DNA of 64,000 nt from NCBI GenBank assembly GCA_031308135.1, contig JAHLJT010000631.1, positions 4,999,371 through 5,063,370 of the forward strand, read 5' to 3'. Positions within the stretch are counted from its first letter, which is position 1; every line of letters starts with the position of its first letter. The translations under genes and the position numbers were made by a program. Below, piece by piece: positions 21,770 to 33,029 of the stretch. The DNA is from Acheta domesticus (Eukaryota > Arthropoda > Insecta > Orthoptera > Gryllidae). Under the pieces are notes generated by a model. The model had not been told where the DNA came from, did no database searches, and was given only the letters and a program-made list of their open reading frames with translations.

Positions 21770-24490
21770 TCACGTTTAAAACACCGTGCTTCAATAATCT
21801 AACATTTTTAAACTGGAACTGTCGAGGTGTTCTAAATAAACGATCTGAATTGAAACATTTTCTGGTTTCACATGATATTGACATAGCATGTTTAACCGAA
21901 ACTCACCTTATTTCTTCCAAATCTTTCACAGTTCAAGGATACAAATGTTATAGACGTGATAGACCAGGGGGACGTACCAGCAGGTGGAGTATTAATTTTA
22001 GTGAAATCCGGTATTCCGCACTGGACATCATCTCTCCCAATAACACCAGGGTTAGAAACAATAGCAGTAACTATCAACCTTCAGAACGGTAATAATGTAA
22101 TGATAATTTCAGCTTATAAGCCGCCTAATAAACAATTGACTGCAACACGTCTTCAAGACATTTTCAAACTAAAGGCTCCCATTATCTTATTTGGTGATTT
22201 AAACACAAAACACACTTCTTGGGGATGTAGAATAAATCAACCAGCCGGAACTTTTCTTTTAAATCTCGCAAAGCACTCAAATTTCAAAATCATTGCGCCC
22301 GTTGATCCGACATACTTTCCTTTTAATGCGAATTACCTTCCAGATATTCTAGATATTGTATTAACAAATTTAAACTTTGCTCTCCACTCATATTCTATCT
22401 GCGAACTAGATTCAGATCATAACCCAGTGATTACAACTTCCAAATTAATCACTTCTTTGCCTAATTCTCCACCGCATTTATCTACTCACAAAATAAATTG
22501 GCACACATTTCAAAATCGGTTATCATCGCTCCTTCCTCCGTTCTCGAATCTGAAAACCCCTGCAGAAATTGACCAAGGCACACTTTTGTTTACTAATGCC
22601 ATCACAAATTCAATTGACTATTCATCTCATTCACTAACTGCTACTCGCAGAGGGCTCACCAAATATCCGCTACCTGAGCAATTACGTAATTTAATATCAC
22701 AAAAGAACAAAATCAGACGTTTATGGGCAAAACATCGCCTACCTCATTTGAAATCTGCATTAAACCATCTAACGAAATTGGTTCGAAACGCTCTTACGAT
22801 GTACCAAATGGAAAGCTACAAAAAATATGTTTCAAATCTTAATCCGCAAGATTCATCTCTTTGGAAAGCAACACGTCGATTGTTAGGTCAGTCAACCAAT
22901 ATTCCGCCATTAAAAGGTAACAACAAAATTGCACAGTCGATTTCTGAAAAAGCTGAGCTATTAGCAGATTATTTCGAAACTACTTTCACCCAGCATGCTG
23001 TAAACGATAGAGGACACTGCACAATAACACATTTTGTGCAGTCACCAAATTTAGATGTACCAAATCGAATTTCTTTTATATCACCTAACGAAATATTTGA
23101 ACTAATAAAAAGCTACCAAATAAAAGTCACCAGGCCATGACAGAATCACTGCAAATATCTTAAAGAATCTGCCCAGACATGGTCTTGCGTATCTAAACAA
23201 TATATTTAACTCGGCATTGCGACTAGGATATTATCCTAATTCTTGGAAACACTCTCTAATAATTCCTATTCCAAAGCCTCAAAAAACTTAAATCTTCCTT
23301 CAAATTATCGACCAATTAGTTTAATTCCAATTTTGTCAAAAATATTCGAAAAACTTGTATTAAAAAGATTAAAAAAATTCATTCTTGATACTAACGTGCT
23401 TCCTTCTTTCCAATTTGGCTTCAGAGAAAGCCACTCAACAACTCATCAGTTATTAAGATTAACAGAACAAATTCATTTTTCATTTCAATCGGGTTTTCAC
23501 TTACTTGCAGTTTTCTTAGACGTTGCCCAGGCGTTTGATCGAGTGTGGCATGATGGATTAAAATTCAAATTAAGGAAAATTGGAATACCATTATATCTTT
23601 ACAACATCTTATCAAGTTTCCTACTGAATCGCACTTTCTCTGTACGTCTTAACTCTTTCATTTCTTCACCTCGGGCTGTTCTTGCTGGTCTTCCACAAGG
23701 ATCCCCGTTATCTCCTTTCTTATTTTACTTGTACGTCGCAGATATTCCTACTAGTAATACAGTTAATATAGCTCTTTTTGCAGATGATACTTTACTCTTT
23801 TATGCAAACCGAAATCTAAACACAGCATGTCGTATAATTCAATGTCACCTAAAAAACATAGAAAATTGGTCTAAACTGTGGAAAATTAAAATCAACCCAA
23901 ACAAATCAATTGCCAAAGTATTTACTCTAAGGTATCCTGTCTTTCCTCGCCCTTTGACTTTGGATTCTTCTATCATTCCTTGGTCTCCTCTGAACTCATC
24001 TATTCGTTATCTCGGCGTTCTGATGGACACAAGACTAAATTGGCACAGTCACATCTCGTCCAAAGTAATTGAAGCCAATAGAAGGTTAGCTATTTTACGT
24101 CCAATTCTTAACCGTAACTCTTCGCTAAAAATTCATTCCACTTTAACCATTTACAAATCTATTCTTCGGCCAATATTAACCTACGCATGTCCTGTTTGGA
24201 TTTCAGCTGCCCCAACCACATTAAACAAGTTACAAATCTTCCAAAACAAAATTTTAAGAATTACAGTAAATGCCCCATGGTTTGTCAGCAATAAGACCCT
24301 CCACAACGATCTTGCAATAGAACCAATTACTTCATTTATTACAAAGCTGGCACATAATTTTTTCAATAATTTAAATCATGTACAAGGAGCAGTCACGTAC
24401 GAAATAGGAACCGATCAGCCCCCACTTTCCCGCCTAAGAAACAGACTCCCATTCCATATTTTCCTTCAATACCTCTCTGATATTAGATAA
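21770..24490 (+). pseudogene. LINE ORF2: APE endonuclease plus reverse transcriptase, with three apparent frameshifts
   Basis: Nicks the target and copies the element RNA onto it. Endonuclease motifs visible are NWNCRG (about 21811), LTETH (about 21893), GDLNTKHTSWG (about 22195) and DSDHNPV (about 22409). RT motifs are SPGHDRI (about 23128), NYRPISLIPILSKIFEKL (about 23305), LDVAQAFDRVWHDGL (about 23518), LPQGSPLSPF (about 23692), FADDTLLF (about 23778) and a C-terminal region with ILRPILTYACPVW (about 24162). No RNase H domain follows. One-base shifts occur near 21960 (G run), near 23125 and, compensating, near 23285 (A run). Homopolymer positions suggest sequencing or assembly errors as much as decay. 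Confidence 0.88.
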
Positions 24491-24746
24491 GGTAGGAACA
24501 TTTCTAGCAATTACCTGTCCCTCCCATCGTATTTTCTTTTTAATCCTGTCATTGCTCTAACATAATTCCCTCGCAATAACCTTGGTTGAAGGTACAACAA
24601 ATGAAATCACTATCAGGGAGGTAACAAAGAGTTACCCCCTTCACAATTTCTGATGCAAAGTTGCTCGGCCAATCAACTGAAGAGCCTCACGGCTGAACGT
24701 TGTACTGTCTTTAAATGTAAAATAAAATTAAAAAAAAAAAAAAAAA
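24491..24746 (+). other. 3' UTR and poly(A) tail of the Jockey-like LINE
   Basis: Contains an inverted word pair GGAGGTAAC / GTTACCCCC near 24616-24643 and an AATAAAA signal at 24721, then poly(A). It ends exactly at the 3' target duplication. Confidence 0.8.
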
Positions 24747-24759
24747 CTAATACAACACA
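24747..24759. repeat. 3' target-site duplication of the Jockey-like LINE
   Basis: A perfect copy of the 13 bases at 20044-20056, directly after the poly(A) tail. Confidence 0.95.
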
Positions 24760-25860
24760 ACCTCTATTTTAAGTAACTTTCCACAGTCCGTCATTCACTA
24801 TACAATTTCCTTATACAACACGACTCCCACGGTCCCCTTTTCACCATTGAATTCGCTCTCTTCCGCTTCTAAATTGACCTTGACCCATTCCTCAAATCCT
24901 GGATCACCTCTCCTAATAATATCACTCGAAGCATTCATAGTTTTGTGAAATACAAAAAAAAGTAATACGGGATAAAAAAACGTAATGGGTGAGGTGGGGA
25001 TTGGTTATACCCCAGACGCCAGAAAAAAATATGGCACAACACACTCATTTGCAAAAATAAATTCTTTCTTCAATGGACCGATAGCACAAGAACAAGTTTC
25101 TGCTTATCTTCAACAATGTGACCACCGCCGGGTTCCCAAAACAACTGACTCTCTGAGAGGTATCCCGAAGCATACGCTCCTTCGCGCATCCGCTTCGGCA
25201 GGTACGGTACCTTTCAAAGGCCGGGGTACTAATAGCCACCACATCCCCAGTTACGGGTTAAGCTTGATGTTACTTGATTTTCCGCGAGACAGAGCGCGTT
25301 GTGTTCGACGTACGCGAGAGGAAGCGCGCTATTGCCACAGCCCCACAGCCTGGTGACACCTGCCGCGCCGTGCGAAAAAAGCGATCAATTTCATTATTCG
25401 CTTGCCCATGCCGCTCCCAAAAGGATCTTTGAGGAGTAAAAGGGCTTGCGGAGAGTGGGACGGCTTCCAACAGAGCAAGACGGGTGTCAAACCAGCATTA
25501 CGATACTTAGAGACAGTGGACAATACAGAATTACGTACGGAGACAGCACAAACTCTGGAGAAGCATCTACAGAAATTATAAATGAAGAATGTACGAAGCA
25601 AACAATTAAAAATATTTTTAAGGTCAAATAAAGATATTGAAAATTGAAATTTTTAGTTCGTTCTATTAATTTATTTCGCTGTATCTCAATATTAATAAAA
25701 TCAATCATTAGGGATAAATTGTATTTAATTTCGAAATCATCGGATATAGTGATCCTCTGACACAGCGAACCACATGTGTTAGTCCCCAGAAGTTCGCTAG
25801 AACCAGACAATTGTATTTTCCATAATTGTTTTAATTTCTGTAACATAGAAAATAATATTA
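24760..25860. other. Unassigned conserved stretch of copy 1
   Basis: Aligns to 59,627-60,740. On the minus strand there is a short acidic frame starting MNASSDIIRRGDPGFEEW (about 24938 leftward). On the plus strand, MGEVGIGYTPDARKKYG begins at 24985. Neither matches a family I know. A GC-richer block spans 25190-25450. TATAGTGATC near 25742 echoes the 19.3-kb motif. It may be a decayed DNA transposon interior. Confidence 0.3.
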
Positions 25861-26929
25861 TTTTGTATTCTATTTACAAATAATAACGTCAAATTAACAC
25901 GTTTGTTAACTTGTTTATTAACTTGTTTATAAAATTAGAAGTAAATAAAAAAAATGAGAAATTGAAACGAGTCAAAAGTATTCGTACGCTCTGTTATGTC
26001 ATTCCTTTTATTTATTGCATTGCTATTAAATATTTGAATTGGTTATTAACGCGATGATCAGTCGAACTATCTTCCTCCATTTGTCTTCAAATAGCAATGT
26101 TTCGAAATTCCTTTGGAAATAGTATTCATTTCAGTGTTTAATTTTAAATTATCTTTTTAAATACTGGATTTTATTTGATAGTTGGGTCCTAGAAAATTGT
26201 TCTAATAAATTTTGGGGTATTACATAATACGTACAATACGAAATAAGGCCTGTGTGTGCTTTCAATTGTCACTATCGTGCTTGAAAACACATCTGACTGT
26301 ATACTATACCAAGTTTTGGGCACGAAATTAGATAGGACGTAAGAATGCTACAATAATGTTAATGATACATAATTTCTTCTAATAAATCTGCCTCAACTGC
26401 TATTTGAGAATAGTCTAAGCAATGCTATTAACATTGCCACGCTTGACTGAAAAAAATATATGTTTTTCTTTAGTGGTGTTCTTTTTACTCCAAAATTTCT
26501 TATTGAATTCTTGAAAGAAACTTCCTTAATAAGTAAATACAAATTCATCCCAGAAACCTACGGAACAAGCCTTACAATGATGAGCCTATCGTCTCATTAC
26601 AAGTGAAACGAACTAAATCAAACTTTTACTGTTTTGAATTATTTGGCTTTTCTGCTTTGAGTTATACTGAAGTTTAGTCTAGATATATTCTCTATATCAT
26701 ATTGTCGTTGTTGATGTGGTGGATGTATCCAGTCTAAAGTTCAATATAACACAGAGCGGAAAACCCAAATTACTCAACACTGAAAAATTTTGACTTAATG
26801 TGTTTCACTTGTAATGCGAGGATATTATATTATTTTTCTATTATTTACTTGATTAAAGAAATATTCTCATCTGATATCATCTATAATCATTAGGGTGGAG
26901 AGTCCCGCAAGTGCACGATGTCGGAATAA
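25861..26929. other. AT-rich non-coding DNA
   Basis: No gene recognised. It aligns to about 60,741-61,795. An imperfect inverted pair lies around 26,640-26,760 (TTTGAGTTATACTGAAGTTTAG versus CTAAAGTTCAATATAAC), giving a possible ~120-bp foldback. Confidence 0.4.
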
Positions 26930-27460
26930 CCGAAGTAGTAATACCGGCTGGTATTACGAATGACAGGGCAAAAATGTTGACACGTTGACGTCTCTTTGAC
27001 TGGGAGGTCCTAGGGTTCGAGACCGGACGGTGACATTAGCTAGATAACTAAGTCGATTTCAGCTGCTATCTGGAGGCAAATTCTAGTGACCATTCGATCT
27101 GAAGGTCGTTTTTTATAGTTTCTCCTGTCAATACCAACCGAATGCCAGAGAAGTTCTGTAATAAACGGACCATGAACCACGCGCGATCTTTCCTTCCTTA
27201 CCATGGTCCCCTTACACACACGCGTGCAGACACACGAGCACTACACTACTCCACATGTGGGGGTATGATGGTCTTCCAGCACCGGAGGAGATATCTGGAG
27301 GGGGAATCCCACAGGCCGATGTCTAAGTCGATGCCGGATGTCACTAACTAGGGGGAAAGGAACACCCCCACCTCCTGAGATATAACCTGCGATACATGGA
27401 CTAATGAACTTAATTGACGCACCAGAAAACGCAAAATAAACGAGCAAACAAACGAACAGT
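26930..27460 (+). mobile_element. tRNA-derived SINE, copy C
   Basis: The head (B-box-like GGTTCGAGACC at about 27014) comes first, then the family body including CGCGCGATCTTTCCTTCC, ending near TTGACGCACC and an A/C-rich tail. It is in the opposite orientation to copy D. It is matched by 61795-62352 in copy 2 of the segment. Confidence 0.65.
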
Positions 27461-27745
27461 AGGAATAAAAATTTTCAACTCGATATCGTCCTCCGCTCGT
27501 CGATCGAATCCTCGAAACTGTGATTCTCCGGACGTGCAACAGTGCCAGTCATCGTCAGGAAGCAGTAACTACCGCGTGACGCTGCTTTAATTCTTTTTGT
27601 GCGTGACTTACGCGATAGACTTGCTTTTATCCCTGGTCACGTGGCTTAGATTTCTCATCATTCCCTTCTGCTGTTTCTTTTCACAGCCTACTTCAGAAAC
27701 ACCCTCCACCCGATTGTCCCTATCAGGCATGCCTCCTAAAAACGT
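27461..27745. other. Non-coding spacer between SINEs
   Basis: No gene seen. Mixed composition, conserved in copy 2 (62353-62638). Confidence 0.5.
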
Positions 27746-28305
27746 CGATTGATTGATTGATTAGTTGTTCGTGATTCCGGGCGCGTCCATTACAGTGGGC
27801 ATTAGTGCCTTAAGTTTAGTGCGTTTTTTTTCTGCGGGAGGTGGCGGTGATCTTTTCCCCGCTAGATGGCAAGATCCGGCCCCGACCAATCGTCTTTCAA
27901 TTTTACTCTCAACCAGGTATCGCACACCAGCGGGGCACCGCCCCAGCCGGGACAAGCTCTAAGCTCCCAACTGGTCTCCCGGCATGTGTGGTTTGTAGTG
28001 CATGTCAGTGTAAGTGTGTGTGTGTGTGTAACGGGTGAGGATATGACAAGTGAGGAAGAAAAGATCGCGCGCGGTCCGTGGCCCGTTTGTTAGAGTACTG
28101 CTCCGGCATTCGCCTGGTGTTGATCGGAGAAACCACGGAAAACTACCGATCAGAGCAGCCGGCCGCTATAATTCTCCTCCAGACAGCGACTGAATTCGAC
28201 CTAGCTGAAAAGCTAGTGTCGAAAATCCTGTCGCTGTCGGGACTCGAACCTAGAACCTCCCGGTCAGAGAGACTGCAGTGACAGAAACGTCGATAAACTG
28301 TCATA
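27746..28305 (-). mobile_element. tRNA-derived SINE, copy D
   Basis: Begins with (GATT)n on the plus strand, has the GGAGGTGGCGGTGATCTT core and a (TG)n stretch near 28014-28028, and ends with GGGACTCGAACCTAGAACCTCC, the reverse complement of a B box. It is one of the least diverged copies. It is matched by 62639-63193. Confidence 0.8.
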
Positions 28306-28874
28306 AACTTGGTCGAACCTACAGGTCCCAGTTGGGAATCTCTGCCATAGAGGCTTTGATACTTTTCAATACTTCCTCTTTAGTGTCCTAACCCATCGCC
28401 CCATAAGGAAATCCTGTCAATGTCTTCCTGTTCCAACAAAGAGATTCTATTTTTCGCTTGTTTGTGAGGAAAAATCCTTGACGAATGGAAACGTTTGTAA
28501 GGACAGGAACACAGACTGACCTTGAACCTTACCTGTTTGTAAAAGTATTATTGCTCTGATGATAGAAATTATTCCTTTCTCGCACATCAGCTGGATAATT
28601 CTGCTAAGAAATTTAAAAGAAATATATCTTTGTTCGGAATGTCTCCCTTCAAAAATTCTGATCTATACATTTTTCACAAAAAATTCATGATATAGTACAA
28701 TTTTGAGATTAAATAAGAAGAGATGTCTTATCCAACAACAAAATGTGTGAATTGATTTTCATTTTAACACTATCCTCACATAATGATTAAATTGTTACTT
28801 TAGTAAGTAACTGACTTTAATAATTGTTTAGATGGAGATAATTAAGAGGTGTAGCAAGTATTTTTAATGATCTA
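28306..28874. other. AT-rich non-coding DNA
   Basis: No gene recognised. Conserved in copy 2 (63194-63760). Confidence 0.5.
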
Positions 28875-29373
28875 CCGACTTAAGTGGCTCAGGTCATTAA
28901 TTGTTATCAATACACTGCCTCTGAACGGGAGGTCTTAAGTTTCCAGTCCCGACGGTGGCAGGATTTTCGACACTAGCCGCATAGCTAGGTCGAATTCACA
29001 GCTGCTGTCTCGAGAAGAATTCTTTCTGTTGACTGCTCTGATCAGTTTATTTCCATGGTTTCTCTGTTGAGCACCAGGCGAATTCCGGAGCAGAACCCTA
29101 ACAAACGAAACACAGACCGCGCGCAATCTTTCCTTCCTCTTCCTTTTCCTTTCCTCACTCCTAAATTACACTCACAGGTGTAATTTAGGGCACACTCATA
29201 GGTGCCCCGCAGGTGGGAGATACCTGGTTGGGGAGAAACCCCGCTACCCGATGGGTAGGTCGGCGCCGAATCTCGCCATCCAGCGGGGGAAGATCGCAAA
29301 ATAATGCACTACACTTATGGGAATAATGATATTAGTAGTTGATGCGTTCGGAATCAGTAACCAATCAATATTG
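28875..29373 (+). mobile_element. tRNA-derived SINE, copy E
   Basis: The head with an A-box-like TGGCTCAGGTC (about 28884) and a degenerate B box (GTTTCCAGTCC) is followed by the body and the ACCAATCAAT tail remnant. Inside is a 12-bp-arm palindrome (29160-29189). The first 240 bp are matched by 63761-64000, where the window ends. Confidence 0.75.
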
Positions 29374-29639
29374 AATGACGTAAGCGGATTCACGGGGAAT
29401 GTTTGCCGAAGAGCCTTTGTTGGTGCAGGGAAGCAGATCTACTCTACTGAGTATGCACGTGGAGAGAGAAGCGCATGGGTCGTTGATTGTAAATATTGTT
29501 TTGGCATTCGCCTTTGGTCAGAGCAATCGTCAGATCAGAGTACAGATTCTCTAGAATTCTCCAGAATTGTGATTGAACGCCCGCCATCCCACCCACCAGT
29601 TCGAACGTCCGGTTTGTCCTACTTTCTTCTACAATTTAA
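29374..29639. other. Spacer before the I-type LINE
   Basis: No recognised gene. The 5' break point of the following LINE fragment is not sharp. Confidence 0.35.
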
Positions 29640-30993
29640 ACTGAGAGAATATGCTCTGTTTAGTAATAAACGAGATACGAGACAGAACAATCATTCGCCC
29701 AAAACTTGATTATGGATGCATATTGTACAACACATCAGGAGCAAAACATCTCAAGAAATTGGACACAATCCACAACCAAGCTCTGAGAATAGCTACTGGA
29801 TGTTTCCACACAACACCAATTGGCAGCATTTTATTGAGGCTCAAGAAGTTTCACTAACCCAACGAAGGAAATCTCTATCACTTAAGTATGCACTCAAATC
29901 GGCAACATCAAAAAATCCAATCATTTATAGTGATGTGTTCCCGAAATCTCAGAGTTCAAATGATATAACCCCACGATATGCACCTATGCACAAAAGGATT
30001 CAAGTTATTCTCGAAGAAATTGATTTTGAAATTCCCGAAATGGAAACAAAGAGAATCAGTATTATTCCACCCTGGATTCTTCATACTATTGATACTGATT
30101 TAACTCTCAGAGAATATAAAAAAGGAAAATTAACAACAGAAGAATGGAACAGAAAATTCATTGAACTCTGTAACAAATACAAAAACTATAACCATGTGTA
30201 CACCGATGGGGCAAAAATGAAAATGGAGTCGGATCTGCCATTTATTCGCAAGATTTCAAATTAAAACAGATTCTACACCCAGTAACTTCAATAAAAACTG
30301 CAGAATTATATTCCATATTACTCTCCTTAAGAGAGATTAAAAAATCCCATGAGAATCAAAGTGTATCATATTTACTGACTCCCTCACAACAGTTGAAGAA
30401 ATAACCGCAAATCAAGATCGGAAATAAACAACTGCATTCACGAAATTCACTACAATATAACAAAAGCAGGGGGGGGAAATCGTAATCGCTTGGATACCTG
30501 CTCACAAAGAAATTTTTGGTAACGAAATTGCTGATTTAGAAGCCAAAATTGCTGCGACGAACATTAACCAGATCTATTCAACAGAAACAATTAAATTTGA
30601 AGATTTCTGGGAAACATTAATCACAAATTAAACCTTCACTGGAACAGCTTTTGGCGCAGATATAAATCCAGCAACATTCATCAGTCAACGAGCGCATTTT
30701 TCTCACCAATTATCAATAAAAAATTTGGCCGCAGGGACCAAACAGTCCTTTCAAGAATAAGATGTGGACATTCCAACTTAAGCCACCTATATCTATTGCA
30801 AAAATTATTTCCCCCGACATGTGAACTTTGCAATACCAGACTTGACCTAGATCACATCTTTAAAATATGCCCCAGATACAACTACCAGAGGCTGTCATTT
30901 GAATTCAAATACGAAGCCATCCTGTATTCATCAGAAGATCAAGATAAAATAATCAAATTTTGTAAATCTATCAACATATATAATGAAATTTAA
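29640..30993 (+). pseudogene. RT C-terminus plus RNase H of the I-like LINE, frame-broken
   Basis: RNase H removes the RNA strand during reverse transcription. Motifs in order are: RPKLDYGCILYNTSG (about 29698), HNQALRIATGCF (about 29771), RNase H start YTDGAK (about 30198), GVGSAIYSQDF (about 30225, next frame), ELYSILLSL (about 30304), FTDSLTTVEE (about 30370) and WIPAHKEIFGNEIADLEA (about 30491). Together these provide the D-E-D-H-D set expected of the fold. A C-terminal CELCNTRLDLDHIFKIC (about 30828) is the zinc-binding motif seen in such elements. Several one-base shifts (near 29710-29720, 30230, 30370 and the G run at 30472) and a TAA near 30629 break the frame. It is not expected to yield an intact protein. 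Confidence 0.82.
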
Positions 30994-31124
30994 TCCCATT
31001 TTCTTATATAAATTTTCCTCCAAAGTATGAATAAGACCAGTTAAAGTATATTGTAAAGTTAAACTGCAATACAATATTTGCCATAAACTCTGTAATCACA
31101 CCCAATGTAAAACAATACTTGGAT

Positions 31125-31155
31125 AGTCGCTAATAACCAAGATGTTGATGCGACT
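31125..31155 (+). other. 3'-terminal hairpin of the I-like LINE
   Basis: AGTCGC and GCGACT form a perfect 6-bp stem around a 19-base loop (TAATAACC...GTTGAT). The same arrangement occurs at 50035-50066 in an independent copy. It is a candidate recognition structure for the element's own RT. Confidence 0.65.
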
Positions 31156-31165
31156 ATAAATAAAT

Positions 31166-32135
31166 CTATATATAATTCGGAGATACGAGAATATTGCCTG
31201 AAAAGAAGATGTACATGTAAGATTTTCAAAATGGAAACCCTCATATCTGTACATATAAAGTGACGTCGTAATATCTGAAGTTTTAATTGTTAATAGAAGT
31301 TGCAAGTTCTGAACCCCAAATCCGAACGCATTCGATGAATCACGAAATTCAATCTTAAAGTTTGTTACCGACAATTTAGTTTCTCTGATTGGAGAAATAA
31401 TATTCAACAAAAAAACTTAATTTTGTGTGGTCTTCTTGTAATCAAGTACTCAGTAAACGACCATTATTTTTATATTCGGTTGATGGAATCTGCTTTCTTT
31501 GTTGTGGGAGTTTGCGAGTCGTGTTAACTTGTCCTTGGATCTCCAAGGGTAGAAGAACATTTCGCATCTGCAAAGGCTGAGCATGGACAAATAAAACGCA
31601 AGTTGTCTTCGAAATGCAAGAGTATTACAACCATGGATGCGTTGCAAATGTTGTTTGCTCACGTCGACCAAAGAATGATGCAGGTACACAAGCAGGAAAA
31701 GAATGGCGATATATGTGAGGGTCAAATCTTTGGATATAAATATTCAATCGCCTTGCCAACAGATCCGCATCTTAATGATGAAGTCTCGACAGTAAATTTG
31801 ATTTTTTTTCTGTATTACATTATTAGAATCTTCCGTTGCCGTCGAAGGTTGGTTGAGGCAAATAATTGTATGCAAATACAGAATCGCAAGTGAGATAAGA
31901 TAAAGAATCTCATGAAATATTGAACCGATATAAAAGAGAAGTAAACTTAATTATTAGGATGATGTACAGTTCTTGTCAATGAAGAGGGTGGGCTTCTAAG
32001 GAAGAGCAGAAAATATGTACCTAATTGAAAATAAATGCTAAATAATGCAACTACGATTCATCTGCAACGTAACCTTGATATATAATAAGTAGGGCCCGGA
32101 TAATTATGTACTAAAAGTTAGAAAAATATGTACAG

Positions 32136-32168
<33 letters not shown>

Positions 32169-32383
32169 GTATAGAAATATGTACTAAAAGTAAGAAATAT
32201 GTAATACTTTAATTATTATATCAACTCGTTTTAATAAAATACTTTTGCTTAAATATTGATCTGTAGACTTAATATACTCGTAAAGACCAAAATTAAAACA
32301 TAATACTACTTATAATTCTGTTATTTACAATGAACTCCGTAACAATGAGGAAAATTAAATTTGTTTCAAAAACTTAGAAACTA
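31166..32383. other. AT-rich non-coding DNA with a (TA)n microsatellite
   Basis: No gene recognised. (TA)n spans about 32136-32162, flanked by recurring AATATGTACTAAAAGT words (32105-32200). An ORF at 31603-31893 has no known motif. Confidence 0.45.
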
Positions 32384-33029
32384 GACGGTAGGCGACACAG
32401 ACCCAAAAACATTTTTCTGGAAATCTGGAGGGAAATACAAAGGTACAAAATCACATATTTCTCCATGAAGCAGATACAATTAAGGTGTTCAATAGGAGAA
32501 GAAAATTAAGAACGTTCTAATTATGTGTTAGGTTATTTCAGGAAAGCAGCTCTGACAAATCTGAATGTGGAAGATACTATCACTACATCCAACCTGGTAA
32601 CCTACCGTTCTGTTAACCCCCACTAAGATTCTTTACGTATTTAACAGAAGGCTTGGGAAGCGAATGATTACCTCATATATTTTTCTTAAATTTGAACATT
32701 AAACTTTGGCCACTTGTAACTCTAGCAACCAACGCTACTGCATTAAATGCAGCACACGCACTCGTAACAGAACTTATTTGGACACAATGACCAACATCAA
32801 AAGCAAAAGAAACGGCCAGTCAGTGACGCAGGGGAGCGACGGTCAACGAGGTGGTGACGCCTCGTCCACCGCCCGCGAATATTTTTCCTATGGCTAAATA
32901 GTTGAAACCTTTTTAACCAAAATCATTATACTTTCTTTGCATCTCAATTAATTTAAACTAATCAATCATTTTTTTCTCACCACCCATGGACGTTATTATG
33001 TAGGTAAATTATTTCCCAAGATCCCATAG
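32384..33029 (+). repeat. Tandem repeat unit 1 (~644 bp)
   Basis: Shares colinear blocks with the next unit: CGGTAGGCGACACAGA, GGAAATACAAAGGTACAAAATC, CAGGAAAGCAGCTCTGA, TTAACAGAAGGCTTGG, GGCCACTTGTAACTCTAG and GTGACGCAGG. Matching blocks are about 630-645 bp apart. The repeat type is unknown. The 3' part is CpG-richer. Confidence 0.75.

Larger units (their letters stand above)
20057..24746 (+). mobile_element. Jockey-clade-like non-LTR retrotransposon, apparently full length (~4.7 kb)
   Basis: Bounded by a perfect 13-bp target duplication and absent from copy 2. The layout is a GC-richer 5' UTR with two GAGGCCGA-type repeats (about 20070-20130), ORF1 with zinc knuckles, ORF2 with an APE-type endonuclease and reverse transcriptase but no RNase H domain, a 3' UTR, and a poly(A) tail (24730-24746). 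This order is that of Jockey-group elements. The size suits a complete copy. Both ORFs carry frameshifts and ORF1 has one in-frame stop, which conflicts with recent mobility unless they are assembly errors or the copy was mobilised in trans. Confidence 0.9.
11543..29118. repeat. Segment copy 1 of the large duplication (contains two extra LINEs)
   Basis: Colinear and nearly identical to 53308-64000. The pairing is 11543-13698 with 53308-55447, 15831-20056 with about 55445-59626, and 24747-29118 with about 59614-64000. Differences are scattered substitutions and many one-base indels in homopolymers. This copy also carries two retrotransposon insertions, 13699-15830 and 20057-24746. It continues beyond 29118 with sequence whose partner lies outside the window. 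Confidence 0.95.
29640..31165 (+). mobile_element. I-clade-like non-LTR retrotransposon, 5'-truncated (RT end, RNase H, 3' UTR)
   Basis: Starts in the RT thumb region (PKLDYGCILY), continues through an RNase H domain and a C-terminal CCHC-type zinc motif, then a 3' UTR. It ends in the hairpin AGTCGC...GCGACT (31125-31155) and TAAATAAAT. An RNase H domain after RT is the mark of the I group and relatives. A second copy of the same 3' end lies at 49310-50095. Confidence 0.8.
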
